Shown here: positions 1-11,647 of the stretch, in pieces
Numbering within the stretch: position 1 is the first letter of the stretch
Layout: each line of letters begins with the position of its first letter
Assembly (NCBI RefSeq): GCF_000485595.1
Contig: NW_014577206.1
Coordinates: 128,642-169,917, forward strand
Length of the DNA: 41,276 nucleotides
Reading direction: 5' to 3'
From: Priapulus caudatus
Taxonomy: Eukaryota > Priapulida > Priapulimorpha > Priapulimorphida > Priapulidae
Made by a program: the position numbers and the translations under genes
The notes under the pieces: generated by a model
The model's database searches: none
Told to the model about the DNA's origin: nothing
What the model saw: the letters and a program-made list of their open reading frames with translations, nothing else

Positions 1-342
1 CCACAAAGTTACAAGTGCCTAGATTCTTCAAGTATATACAGTTTACATTTCTTCTAAATATCTACCTGAATAAAAACAGTCCACTTTCTACGTAACGAAT
101 TCAGAAAACAGCTTTGATTACGTGCGTGTCATGTGTCACTGGTCGTGCCCTAACTTCCCACAATAACCCCTGCGATATATAAACTTATTGTTACGCGGTT
201 ATAAAAACACATTGATTTCTTATAGACTACCGCGAGTTTTTGTTCGTGTGGCGAATCATGCGTTGAGGGAGTTCATGCAGCTCTAGATGTTTTGGATACC
301 CTAGCTGTCTACGTTGGAAATGGGTCGTAACGCTGCCGGCGG

Positions 343-449
343 CACGGGAGCGATTTTTTCTCGTAGCTTCCAAAATTTTCGCTCTCGTAATTGTTGTTAC
401 CAGAGCGCTTTGAAAGCTGACGGGAGCGAAATCGCTCGCCGCTCCCGTG
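343..449. repeat. CACGGGAGCG inverted repeats
   Basis: CACGGGAGCG at 343-352 is the perfect complement of 440-449, and ACGGGAGCG at 420-428 forms a tight hairpin with 440-448. It may be a short inverted-repeat element. The rest of 1-480 shows nothing recognisable. Confidence 0.5.
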
Positions 450-480
450 TATTTTTTTCGCTGATAGGTATGTAGTTTAA

Positions 481-1206
481 AAACTGTTTATGTAACATTC
501 TGAAAAAAAGTAATAAAAAAAAAATTCAAGTTGTACTCGGTCGTTCGATTTTCTACTCGATTAATCAACTCGGCAGCCCAAACGAGTAATGATCGACGAA
601 CTCGATTAATCGGAACACCACTAGTACAAATAAAACGGGATCGTGACGACTTGTAGCGAAGCAACTTGTATTTTTGTACTAGTGCTTAATTTAGGCCTAC
701 AGTGAGCGTGTATTGTTTATCAATTTCCCCCGATCAATTACCGGTGACGCTGAGCTTCGCCGCCATTGAAACCTTCACGACCTCCTTCTTCGTTCTGTCC
801 CTGTACTCAGACAGGGACATATCGTACAAGAGGGGCTTCGCCTCCCACAAAGTGATCAACTCTGCCACTTTGTCGTATTTCGTCAGTATCATTGAACAAC
901 TCTGATTGGCTGATGAATTGTACAATCGGGCGACTTTATCGCCGACCCGGACACGCTAGGCGATTTTATCAGGCAACTGAAATAATCGCCCGATAATATC
1001 AAAACGTTTTGATTGATGCGATTAAATGGGGCGACTAAATCGGCGGCGACTGACTGGACACACTAGGCGATTTTCACCGGCGATTGAGTCGCCCGACTGA
1101 GTCCCCCGATAAAATCGCCTAGTGTGTCCGGCCCTTAACTAACGCAACGCGTCGCGCCCGCAAAGCCTTCTCCACGAAGTTTCTCAGATCGACCGTGTTT
1201 AACTTT
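481..1206. repeat. Tandem segmental duplication, unit 1 (Harbinger-like fragment)
   Basis: Nearly identical to 1570-2292. The match runs past the transposon-like right end (GTGTCCGGCCCT, then TAA) into about 70 bp of shared flank. The unit was therefore duplicated as a segment after the element inserted. The left terminal repeat is absent in this unit. Confidence 0.9.
734..925 (-). pseudogene. MADF-like domain fragment, second copy
   Basis: Same sequence as the frame at 1822-2064, located in duplication unit 1. It has a shorter upstream extension because GACACGC replaces GACACAC and a frame break follows. Confidence 0.5.
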
Positions 1207-1231
1207 GAACAAATCTCGAAGTAATCTGGGA

Positions 1232-1371
1232 CAGGTGTTCTTAACCTGTGATCCATGGACCCCTTTGGGTGGATGGGCTTCAGGCAGTGCGTGAACCAGG
1301 CGCATAAAAATTATTGTGTTTACCAGCTTCTCAAAGGGGTCCATGACTCAAAAAAAGGTTAAGAACCACTG
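1232..1371. mobile_element. Short hAT-like inverted-repeat element
   Basis: Begins CAGGTGTTCTTAACC and ends GGTTAAGAACCACTG, with inner arms CCATGGACCCCTTTG and CAAAGGGGTCCATG. CAGTGGTTCTTAACC-type ends are typical of Charlie-like hAT elements. No clear 8-bp target duplication was seen. It separates the two tandem units at 481 and 1570. Confidence 0.6.
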
Positions 1372-1382
1372 CTTTATGATAA

Positions 1383-2223
1383 AGGGCCGGACACACTAAG
1401 CGATTTAATCGGGCGACTTTATCGCCAGATTCTATCGCGCGAGTCGAGTGGACACATCACGCGATTTTTGACGGCGAGTTCCTATACTTTTTTATGTACG
1501 CTCTTGATATTATATGATCCCTAATAGCAAGACTAATGTTCACAAGTCTATGTATAGGTGTGTACTTACAAACTGTTTATGTAACATTCTGAAAAAAAGT
1601 TATAAAAAAAAAGTTAGAGTTGTACTCGGTCGTCCGATTTTCTACTCGATTAATCAACTCGGCAGCCCAAACGAGTAATGATCAAGAACTCGATTAATCG
1701 GAACACCGCTAGTACAAATAAAACGGGATCGTGACGACTTGTAGCGAAGCAACTTGTATTTTTGTACTAGTGCTTAATTTAGGCCTACAGTACACGTGTA
1801 TTGTTTATCAATTTCCCCCGATCAATTACCGGTGACGCTGAGCTTCGCCGCCATTGAAACCTTCACGACCTCCTTCTTCGTTCTGTCCCTGTACTCAGAC
1901 AGGGACATATCGTACAAGAGGGGCTTCGCCTCCCACAAAGTGATCAACTCTGCCACTTTGTCGTATTTCGTCAGTATCATTGAACAACTCTGATTGGCTG
2001 ATGAATTGTACAATCGGGCGACTTTATCGCCGACCCGGACACACAAGGCGATTTTATCGGGCAACTGAAATAATCGCCCGATAATAACAAAACGTTTTGA
2101 TCGATGCGATTAAATCGGGCGTCTAAATCGGCGGCGACTGACTGGACACACTAGGCGATTTTCACCGGCGATTGAGTCGCCCGACTGAGTCCCCCGGTAA
2201 AATCGCCTAGTGTGTCCGGCCCT
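1383..2223. mobile_element. PIF/Harbinger-like element remnant
   Basis: Terminal inverted repeats AGGGCCGGACACACTAAGCG on the left and the complement of AGGGCCGGACACACTAGGCG on the right, each next to TAA, fit the 3-bp TWA target duplication of PIF/Harbinger elements. Subterminal CGGGCGACT and GGCGATT motifs are also inverted. It contains a MADF-like reading frame on the minus strand. No transposase frame is present. Confidence 0.6.
1822..2064 (-). pseudogene. MADF/Myb-SANT-like domain fragment
   Basis: The 80-codon frame contains YDKVAELITLWEAKPLLYD and LSEYRDRTKKEVVKVS. This resembles the first two thirds of a MADF domain (LI.LV...P.LYD....YKDR.KK..AW..IA). Such proteins are encoded beside the transposase in Harbinger-type transposons, which agrees with the surrounding terminal repeats. 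The conserved Trp is replaced and the frame stops soon after, so this is a fragment. Confidence 0.55.
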
Positions 2224-2403
2224 TAACTAACGCAACGCGTCGCGCCCGCAAAGCCTTCCCCACGAAGTTTCTCAGATCGACCGCGTTTAACTTCGCTCAC
2301 GAGCAGCACCAGCCCAGCTCCACCGGTGTAGCTACACCGATACATACGGTAGCATACGGTGGAGCGAAGAGTCTCTCCTAGCGGATGATGAGTGCAGCTA
2401 GCG

Positions 2404-3010
2404 GTTACACTGGTAGGATACAGAGCCATAGGGTCCTACACTGCCGTAGTAGAGATTACAGACAAGGGTTACACTGCAGAGATACAGAGCCAAGGGCTTA
2501 CACCGCGCTAGCAGCATACATAGCCAAGGGCGCCTTACACTCGCGTAGAAGATACAGAGCCAAGGCCGTTACACCGCGTAGAAATACAGAGCCAAGGGGT
2601 TACAACCGGTAGCAGATACAGAGCCAACGGCGGGTACACGGTAAGATACAGAGCCCAAGGCGGTACACTGCCCGTAGCAGATACAGAGCCAAGGCGGTAC
2701 ACGTTCTAGAGATACAGAGCCAAGGCGTTACACTGTAGAGATACAGAGCCAGTTACATGTAGAATAAAGGCGGCTACACTCGTAGAGCATACAGAGCCAA
2801 GGCCGGTTACACTGGTAGAGATACAGAGCCAAGGCGACGTTACACTGTCGAGAGAGATACAGAGCCAACGGGTTACACGCGCTTAGAGATATATAGCCAA
2901 GCGCGGCCTACAATGCGTAGAGATACAGAGCCCCAAGGGCTACACCGTAGCCAGATATATAGCAAGGGGTACAATGGGAGAGATACAGCAGCCAAGGGGC
3001 ACACCGAGGG
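2404..3010. repeat. Irregular minisatellite of about 31 bp (GATACAGAGCCAAGG)
   Basis: About 18 units of GTTACACTG-GTAGAGATACAGAGCCAAGG, with core GATACAGAGCCAAGG. Units vary by many single-base indels in an otherwise constant core. That is compatible with either old decay or low-accuracy long-read sequence. Confidence 0.85.
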
Positions 3011-3497
<487 letters not shown>

Positions 3498-4013
3498 GCT
3501 GCGTGGAGTGCTACTAATAACGGTCTATTAGTGCGTACTAGCGTGTCGGTGTGATGTATCCACGCTGCCTGGCAGCCCGAGAGAATGTCACCATAGCAAT
3601 GCGGGTAGCGCCCCGGGTACACCTCTTGTGTGAAGATTACTCGCTATTTCTGCGGTGTCGTATGTCTGTGAAAACTGCTACTGTGTGCTGCGCACTCGCT
3701 CCTGCTTCGTGCCTTTCCTATAGTATAGCATCGTATATAATCCCCTTGGTTTATATCTTTGATATCATATCGACATCGTATGGCCGTGATGTCTTTTATC
3801 GTTTATCAATAAAAAGTCCTATCTATGTGCATTTATGTTGTGTATGAATAGAGGTATTCATCGTCGAATTTGTGAATAGGAATAATGACCTATCTAAGTG
3901 ATGTTTATCCGAGAAGATATCCGCATTCGTAGCGGGTAGTCTTTTGAAAAAAATCCATGTTCGATTCTCTCGATTTCTTGATATTTAACGAGACTCGTTA
4001 ATTTCTGTTTCAG

Positions 4014-7000
4014 GGACACGAGTGGTCAGGGACGATTCTGCACGATCATCAGATCTTACTCCCGTGGAGCACAGGTAAGGTCGTCATGATAACGATCAAT
4101 TAAACCCAACGTCCAACTCTTCAATGTCGTCTTTGACTCGCTGCAGTACACGCGCTGGCTTCTTACATTCTTTTTACATTAAACTTGGTCGCTAAATGGT
4201 TAATTCTCGCCCCGTCAGCTTGTTGAGTGGTTAATGATAATTAATAATTGCTGGGTTAATTAATAGTTTTTTTGCAATTTTCGAGCTGTATGCAAATCGG
4301 AGATTAACTACCGTCGTGTGTAGGCAGGTACGTGTGGGCTTTTTTTATTATCGTGAAATGCGCGAAAACGGGAGTTTCGCTCAATCCGATCGTGTCCGAC
4401 TTGTTACAGGGTATTCTGCTTGTCTACGACATCACAAACAAGTGGTCATTTGATGGGATAGACAGATGGATCAAGGAGATTGAGGAGGTATGTTAAACAA
4501 AGCCACAACGTGGAGTGTGCAAAACAAATTTGTCAACGAGTTAAATCAGTCCTCGTAGATAATGATTATATTGGATCTATGGTACTATAAATAAATTCAT
4601 TCGTTAATGTTATTATTATTATTAATATAGTTATTATTATTATATCAGTTGTGTTTGCATGTGTTACTTATAGTCAGACTTGCTCATGCTGGGGATGTAA
4701 ATACATTTAACCAATGCTCATCTAGAGTTACTTCTAAGCCTGTTAGGAGTTATGACTGGTTGTTCCACCTGTCAAAAATGTGTTAGCTAGCATGCTACAC
4801 AGTTGAAACCATATATAATGGTCACTGAAGAGAAACAGTCGAACCCATATAATTATAATGGTGACAGGTCAGTGAAGAGAAATGCCAAATGCGTCTTTTA
4901 TAGACAGTTGTCCATTCTATAGAGACGGTTTCCGCGTGTAACTGTTGTCACTCCTGGGAATCGCTAAAGGTGTCTTTAATAGACAGGTGTCCATTCTCTG
5001 TCAGGTGTCCACTAACACGGGTCTGACTGTATCATGTATGTCTACTTGCTTAATAAATTTTACAGTGGTAACATCCCGGTTGGCCTACTCCAGTCCCATT
5101 TCGTCTACTCCTATTTCGTCTACTCTCGGAATATGTATACGTTTCTGTGATTGGGAAATTAGGGCTGGATTTGTTTTGGAAGGCAACCTCGAGTAACCTC
5201 GGTAAATTTCCTAATACTGCAGTGTTAGCGTTCGGTAATGACCCCCACCCCAGGGATTTAATTTATTTTTCGGGGGCTACTTTTCAAGCTCGCGTGCATG
5301 AATTTTGAACTCTAAAATTTGGTTTGCATTAAACTATGCAAATTTACGGGGGCTCTTTTGGGCATTTCCGGGGCTCTTTTTGGCATTTCGGGGGCTAAAT
5401 CGACTCGAGCCCTCATGTATTTTTTTTACTGCTCCACCCCCACCCACCTTCAGTCGCGGTGTAGCTCATGCCGAAACGTTATAGCATCGCCGGCGTTCTA
5501 TTAATTAGAGGTTTAATTATTTATCATCAACTGATGACAACGGCACTATTCCCCTGCGTGGACGTTGCCGCAAGCGTGTGGGTACGCGCGGGAGATTCAT
5601 CAGCAGTGCGTGTAAAGACATGCCTCGATAGTCGTGATATTTTACTCGCAAGTGGATGCGCGCTTACACGGCAGCAAAAGCTGGACGTACAGCAGTTTCA
5701 TGATGTTTATTTTTTATTTATTGTATCGCGTCGGTATCCTATGGATTTTCTCACGTTTCGACGGGCTGCGGCACATGCGGCGGGAGCGGCGAAGATTTAT
5801 TAGAGTTGTAAAGTCTCATCAACGCGTCGATGACCGCAATACGCCACTCACGTCGTATCGTATTGGCATCGTAACGTATTAGTATCAGTGCAGTATCGTA
5901 CACATTTTCGCATGCGTCGTCGCAAGCTTGTGTTGCAGCTTTATTGGAAGTGTAAAGACTTCGTGATATATATATTGCTCACATCGGCATCGTATCCTAT
6001 CGGCATCGTAACGTATTAGTATCAGTGTAGTATCGTACACATTTTCGCACATTTTGTCGCAAGCTTGTGTTGCAGCTTTATTGGAAGTGTAAAGACTTCG
6101 TGATATATATATTGCTCACATCAGCATCGTATCGTATTGTGTATTAGCATCGTATCAGTATCGTATCGGCATCGTATAGTATCGGTATCATATAGTATCA
6201 GCACCGTACTGCATCGGCACCGTACCGTTTGCAGCAGAAGCCGGGCGTTCTGAAGATCCTCGTTGGCAGTCACTAATACTCTGTCGTATCATGTCGTATT
6301 AGTATCGTACCGTATCGGCACCATCGCTGACTCCTCTCCTCGCACGTTCGCGGCACGTGCGGGGCGTTCCGAAGATCCTATAGTATCATATCAGCACCAT
6401 ATAGTATTGGCATCGTTTTGTATCGTATTGGCACCGGGTATCAGAATCGTTATCATATCGTATCATGTTAGCATAATACCTGCATCATGTCAGTATCACA
6501 TGCGTTCTCCTGCTCGCGCGTTTGCAGCACGCGCCGGGCGTTCCGAAGATCCTCGTCGGCAGTCAATAGTACTCTGTTGTATCACGTCGTATCGTATCGG
6601 CACCGTACTGTATGAGCATCATATCGTATCGGCACCGTACTGTATCGGCACCGTACCGTTCACAGCACGCGCCGGGCGTTCCCAAGATCCTCGTCGGCAA
6701 CCGCCTGCACCTCGCCTACAAGCGGCAGATCTCGGAGGACGAGGCCGAGGCGTACGCGCTCAAGCACAGCATGGCCTTCTTCGAGGTCAGCTCCCTGTGC
6801 GACTTCAACATCGTAGAGTCCCTGACGGAGCTGTCGCGCCTCGTGCTCAAACGCAATGGCATGGACCGTCTGTGGCGGCACCACAAAGGTATATGTGGGT
6901 GTAGGGGCAGGTAGGCATGTGGGTCGCAGACAGATACGCAGGCAGATAAGCACGATGAAGACAATTGAAAATATTCGTCCTTATTGTAATCAATGATGGC

Positions 7001-9249
7001 TAAAAAAATGTGCTATTAGTGTGTTAGTTGCACCTGAATGAAAATTGTGACTGCGGTCCGCGAATGTCTTTTGTTCTGACTAACACTTCTGTGCGCGTGC
7101 GTCTGATGCGTTCGTAAACCAATTAAGGTCGTTAGCATCGCTGTCACGTAGTTTCTGATTGCCGTCACTAGTTACCCACTGATTACAGTGAATCGCACGT
7201 GAATTCCATGCATCTCCATGTCACTGTCTCGCATCGGAGTGTAAATTCTATCGATTGCTGTCAAAATGATTATTCTCTTAATTAAAATATCTCTATTTCG
7301 GTAATGCGGGAGGGATGGATGGGTGGGGGGGGGAGGGGGGTCTACTCGAATCTCCCCTAGTTGTTACGTTATCGCAGTGATAAAAGTCGCAGAGTTTCGA
7401 GTTTTTAGTCGGAAGGTTTATTTCGATCGTTGCGAGGTGAAATGGCGAGAAACTGAGAAAGTTGCGCGAAGATTTTTGCGATCACTCCTAGGTGAATTAG
7501 GAAAGGGTGTTGTTAGTTAATTTGCCAATTTATTTTGCACGTTACGGACCGAGGGCTAATCACAAAAGTGCAATTATATTTATACCTAAATGCTATTTCA
7601 GGGGTAGAAATTAACTTTTGAACACGGGAATCCAACGGACCCTCAAAAACAGGGAGTTTGCAGCAAAATGAGGGAGTCCACAGTCTGAGGTTTAAAATTA
7701 AATATATTAACAATAATCCCATGTGCTTATTTTTAAGATTCATGCAGCTGCACATCTGTCAAATTTTCTTTGGGTATTAGCTGAATAAATATGGTAATTC
7801 TGCAAAGCCGTGCTCTGGAACAAACTAGTTGGTATGGCAGAATTTTCAGGGAGTCACAAGGACTTCTGCATATGTCAAATCAGGGAGTCCGACAGTAAAT
7901 CAGGGAGTATTTGACTCCGGACTACCGTTAATTTTGCACCCTGCTATTTAACCGAACGATGTTCATTTTAGGACAAATGTATCCCTATTATAACTGAAAC
8001 TATATGTCGTTTATAATATATTGCAACCCTTCTGCTCTTAAATTAATAAATAAGAAACACCCTCGGTCTGTAGCCTGCAGCCGAAACGTTGCTTTGCGCA
8101 ACTTTTCAGTGGGTGTGCTGCCAGTGGTGCCACCGTCTTTGTAAGCAACGGTATAGCCGTCAGTTTTAAAACATTAAAAAAAAATTCTAATAAATATTGA
8201 ACCATAAAACTTTTTATGAAGCGTAATTTTAACCTATCTTAGCTGAAAATATCTGAAGAACCTAGAGAAATGTATCCCTTTAACATCATTTCGACACTCG
8301 TGCGTACACCTTGTGTCATGTGAATGCTAACTCGTGGTTGTGTTTGTGTGTGTTGCGCAGTGCTGTCGCTACAGGAGCTATGCTGCCGTGTGATCGTCAA
8401 CAGGACAACCATGTACAGTATCGAGCATCTGCCGCTGCCCACGTCGCTCAAGTCCTATCTAAAGTCCTACTCCATGACCAACCAGACACGTCTCCGCATG
8501 CAGAGGTATGTTCGCGTGTGCGTGCGTGCGTGCGTGCGTGTGTGTGTGTGCGTGTGTGTGTTTATGTGTGTGTCAGACCTGCGCGCGCAACCGCGCATGC
8601 TCAATATCTGCTGAAATGAGCGATATGTTGATGTCATTCGTTTTGCGTAGACAGAGAACAGCCGCGAGTACGTTGATACGTTTCCGGTTCCTTTTCGTTT
8701 ATAGTTGGCGCGGACATAGGAAGCATAGGGAAAATAGGAAAATTTCCCTGTGTGCGTGCGTGCGTGCGTGCGTGCATGTGTGTGCGTGCGTGCGTGTGTG
8801 CGTGCGTGTGTGTGCGTGCGTGCGCGTGCGTGCGTGCGTGCATGTGTACCCCCGGCATGGTTTAGCAGCATTGTCACACAGCTGCGCACGTGCGCGTGTG
8901 CGTATATATATATATATATATAGAGAGAGAAAAAATATTAAAATAAATAAAAGCACGCAGACACTAATGAATACATAGATCAAGTAAAATTTAAAAAATA
9001 TAGCAATGAAGTTTTGTGAGAACAGAGTATGAGAATATGCGATACTCGTACGTCGTGCGACTTCATAGTAAACTGCGCTGACAAAATCGAAAACTCTCCG
9101 CTCTTTTGGAAGCCATCTTGTGAATATTTTTTTTATCGTTCATCTGCATCCACAGGTACATGACAAAGAACTTTGACAAGCACAAGAGAAAGATCCTAAA
9201 TCCCAGTGAATCACCGTCAAGTTGCAGGAAAAGCTGCATCATCTGTTAG
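4014..9249 (+). CDS. RAB40: Rab40-family small GTPase with SOCS box (5' exons missing)
   Basis: Five exons with GT-AG junctions and matching phases: 4014-4074, 4410-4487, 6666-6888, 8361-8505, 9156-9249 (TAG stop). The product is a membrane-anchored Rab-like GTPase that recruits Elongin B/C and Cullin-5 as a substrate receptor. Visible in order: switch [10 protein letters not shown] and the RSYSRGAQ helix; LLVYDIT and [29 protein letters not shown], the Rab40 form of the NKxD base-recognition loop; [19 protein letters not shown]. Then comes a SOCS box with BC-box SLQELCCR and Cul5-box [11 protein letters not shown], and a basic tail ending SCRKSCIIC, a candidate prenylation signal. Family members are about 280 residues. 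The start, P-loop and switch I exons are not found in 1-4013, so they lie upstream of the window or were lost. Introns are 335, 2178, 1472 and 650 bp. The 2178-bp intron carries decayed copies of the head of the following exon. Family assignment is firm; the paralogue is not resolved. Confidence 0.95.
4800..5029. mobile_element. Possible pogo/Tigger-like inverted-repeat element
   Basis: ACAGTCGAACCC at about 4835 and the complement GGGTCTGACTGT near 5030 resemble CAGTC-type ends of Tigger elements. GTGTCCATTCT recurs inside with direct repeats of TTTATAGACAG and TTAATAGACAG. TA follows the right end only. Weak. Confidence 0.35.
5863..6128. repeat. 137-bp tandem duplication in the Rab40 intron
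   Basis: The block beginning GGCATCGTAACGTATTAG occurs at about 5865 and again at about 6002, with a period close to 137 bp. Both copies hold TCGCAAGCTTGTGTTGCAGC and AAGTGTAAAGACTTCGTG. The first copy has a few base changes and indels near ATTTTCGCA. Confidence 0.85.
6120..6655. repeat. Degenerate GTATCGGCACC-type minisatellite
   Basis: Irregular repetition of 10-16 base motifs such as CGTATCGGCACC, CGTACTGTATC and CATATAGTATCAGC fills this part of the Rab40 intron up to the acceptor at 6665. The exon-head copies are embedded in it. A long reading frame over 6263-6904 on the + strand is a by-product of the repeat running into the real exon. Confidence 0.8.
6221..6578 (+). pseudogene. Three decayed copies of the head of a Rab40 exon inside the preceding intron
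   Basis: Around 6221-6270, 6341-6378 and 6511-6575 the intron repeats the acceptor and first 30-40 coding bases of the exon that truly begins at 6666. The copy at 6524 reads HAPG, then (after loss of a base or two) the KILVG coding bases, and continues into the shared non-exonic string GTCA-TAGTACTCTGT; the copy at 6235 carries the same string. Two copies keep an intact GCAG acceptor. None continues into the rest of the exon or has a donor. They alternate with the GTATCGGCACC minisatellite, so exon head and minisatellite were probably amplified together. They could act as decoy splice acceptors. Confidence 0.85.
7600..7942. mobile_element. hAT-like non-autonomous element, 343 bp
   Basis: Ends AGGGGTAGAAATTAAC and GTTAATTTTGCACCCT, flanked by GCTATTTC and GCTATTTA (7 of 8 bases alike), which fits an 8-bp hAT target duplication. 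Related copies lie at 14707-15060, 24042-24290 (partial), 32612-32963 and 34080-34429. Internal GGGAGTCC motifs recur. It has no coding capacity. It sits in a Rab40 intron. Confidence 0.7.
8511..8850. repeat. TG/CGTG microsatellites around the Rab40 SOCS-box exon donor
   Basis: Mixed GTGT and GCGT repeats at 8511-8572 and 8750-8845, beginning five bases after the exon ending at 8505. An (AT)n tract follows at 8904-8921. Reading frames here are translated repeats. Confidence 0.95.
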
Positions 9250-9368
9250 CACCGGGAACAGGGTTTGCACGGGGGGGGGAGGTGGGAGAGGAAAAGAGGC
9301 TGTATATTACTATCAGATATATAATTAATGAAGTCATGGCACTTGCGCTTCACTGTGAACGAGGATTA

Positions 9369-9602
9369 AGCTGGATTTACACTGCCGACTTTATGTTGGC
9401 GAATTGGCGAGTTGGACCAATTTTGCAATTTGGCAATTCCAAGTTGGCAAAAATAGAACATCAGTTACATGTTCTAATCTCCCAACTAGTTGCGATCGAT
9501 CAGTTGGTCGTGCAACTTTTGCGTTTACACTGCCGATTGTCGGTTGGGAAATTGGTCCAATTTGCCAATTCGCCAACACAAATTACTAGTGTAAACCCAG
9601 CT
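9369..9602. mobile_element. Harbinger-like MITE, 234 bp
   Basis: Ends AGCTGGATTTACACT and AGTGTAAACCCAGCT. Inverted similarity of about 60 bp includes TTGGCGAATTGGC and TTGGACCAATTT. It is flanked on both sides by TTA. A second inner GTTTACACTGCCGA copy suggests a composite structure. It lies 120 bp after the Rab40 stop, so it may be part of the 3' UTR. Confidence 0.75.
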
Positions 9603-10280
9603 TTAGCTGATGTGGAGTGACGTTACCCAAGGTAACTGGTTGTCCTGACAGGGACAGTGAGCTTCGCAGAAATTTTCTTCGGAGCGTGTACGAAAACAAG
9701 GTTGTTTAAAAGACGATATTGCCTGTTGATTTGTAAATAATGTTTTTAAATAATTGTATATTTATCCCTTAGTTCTATATCGTGAGATTCTATGTAAAGA
9801 TGGTGATACTATTCGACTGACGTTTGACGTTGTTGTTGATCAGACATGAATGCTCTTGTGTTGTAACGATGCGCACGGCTACCGCTAGCGATCATCGTGT
9901 CCACGCGCTGAGTCTGCCCAGCACACACTACTGTTGCCATGAATTCCTGCCACGTGTGCACGTTTCTGTGAGGTCCAATATACATATCAGCCTACACAAC
10001 CAAATTAATGCCCGCTAAATGCCTGCATGTGGATTGTGTAAGATGTTGCATACTGTCGTTGGTGTTTGTCGACTCCTGTTTATGCACGCATTTCACATTA
10101 GTGTTTCGGAGAAACTATAGACTGACGAAATTTGGTCGTCGCCCCTTACTTTTACAGAATTTTGTGTGCATATATTGTGATATATCTCCCTCTAGAATTC
10201 ATACATGAAGTCTTATAACCTGCTGTATAAGACAATCTCTACGCAGGTACTGCGACGCAAGTCTTCGTTTCAAATATTAA

Positions 10281-10964
10281 GGATAGATACTGTTAGGATT
10301 GGGAAGTGATTTTCGGTCGAAATTTCAATACCCACTATATTTGATATATTGCACCCATGGGTAGCTATGTATACGTAGAAATTGTGTCTGTACCCTCCCA
10401 AACATTTCCAAATCTCCGCATTAGTCAATTCTTAAAACAGGCGTTCAATCATGGGAAATGTAGAAAAGTGCTAATAACTCCATTGTTAGAAATGCTGAAG
10501 TTGCTGATTTTTCAAACGCTATTTCTCGAAACTCACAACTCCGATTCCAAAATTTTTTGTTACATTTCAATGCTAACATACCAAAGGAAAAAAGTGTCTC
10601 TGGAATTTAAAAAATATGTTTTATAAGTTATGGCTCTTTGTTTACGAAATTGTTGCGTTTTGGAAATCACGACAAAGTTTTGTACATCTTTTCAACTTAT
10701 TTGCTAAATTAAAGCATTTTAAAAAAATTTCAGGGACCATTTTTTAGTTCAGATTATGAACAACTTATGGTTAAAAGTTTAAGTCCCAACTTTGCTGTTT
10801 CTGAGAAATAACAAAAAAAGCTTTTCTATAAATTCACAAAAACAATACGAGAGCATAGAGAGACATCTCTCTTATGTAACGGATATGAGTTTGATTGAAT
10901 ATGGTGAGCAGTTATGTTGCAATGCCCTTTACAGTGTTCCCCATCCGTAACCCTAACAGTATCC
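10281..10964. mobile_element. TTAA-flanked non-autonomous element, 684 bp
   Basis: Left end GGATAGATACTGTTAGG and right end CCTAACAGTATCC are inverted apart from a GAT duplication, and each is bordered by TTAA. TTAA target sites are typical of piggyBac and Kolobok elements. The 89-codon frame at 10357-10626 resembles nothing I know. Confidence 0.5.
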
Positions 10965-11639
10965 TTAAGAAAACACGATTGTGTTTGTCGTCGCGCAGTA
11001 GTCTGGTGTAGAACATCATTTAGTGGATTGCAGGAGCGCCTCATCCTGCGCCAGTATAAGAGAGCAAGGAGTGGATAATGTTCGCTAAAGGTTGTGTTGG
11101 TGGAGTTACGAAGATGTGACGACGTCATAGGGGTGGTCACGTGCATTAGCTGTCTGTCTTCACTTTCAATCAATTAACTTGCTTCCAGTCACTCGATGTA
11201 AATTCAGATGCATTCTGTGAGAGCTATTTGTCAATGGATTGGTGTGTCGAGAGAGCGAGGGCAAAAAGGAATTGCGAGTGTGTACAGGAGAGTAAGAGAA
11301 GAGAATGTATAGGAATAGCTGGTTGAACCGGAATGTATATAGGAATAATGAGAAAGTTCGTGCAGATACTAGATAATTTACGTGGTACCTTCTGTTTGGT
11401 TTCTCGTGTATGTTGTAGAACGTAACGAAAAACGGTTGAACCTTTAAGTTCAAAGTAGTTGTTGTGTAGTTGTCAGAAAATGAACTGCTTTTGTTTCCAA
11501 AACAGGACCGTGAAAAACCCCCCCAAAGGCATTCTGTAGAAAAGGGATAGTGAATAGGTTTAGGCAGGGTACCTCTGTTATTGATGGTTTGAAAGTATGA
11601 CACGTGTACAAAAAACAATTATAAAATTATACAAAAAAT

Positions 11640-11647
11640 TAATAAAG
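11640..11647 (+). promoter_or_regulatory. Possible distal polyadenylation signal for Rab40
   Basis: AATAAA after TTAATAAAG, about 2.4 kb past the Rab40 stop. No clear closer canonical hexamer was noticed, so the 3' UTR could be long or use a variant signal. Weak. Confidence 0.25.

Noticed and set aside
2404-3010. Possible CRISPR-like array
   Set aside because: Units are adjacent and degenerate with no unique equal-length spacers, and the DNA is eukaryotic.
6263-6904. 213-codon plus-strand frame
   Set aside because: Formed by minisatellite repeats running out of frame into the true Rab40 exon at 6666-6888, whose correct frame gives [11 protein letters not shown].
8467-8983. Several 80-156 codon frames rich in CVRACV or HTHART
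   Set aside because: All are translations of the TG/CGTG microsatellites on both strands.
11166-11618. 150-codon minus-strand frame
   Set aside because: No recognisable motif, AT-biased composition, no neighbouring exon or promoter signs.
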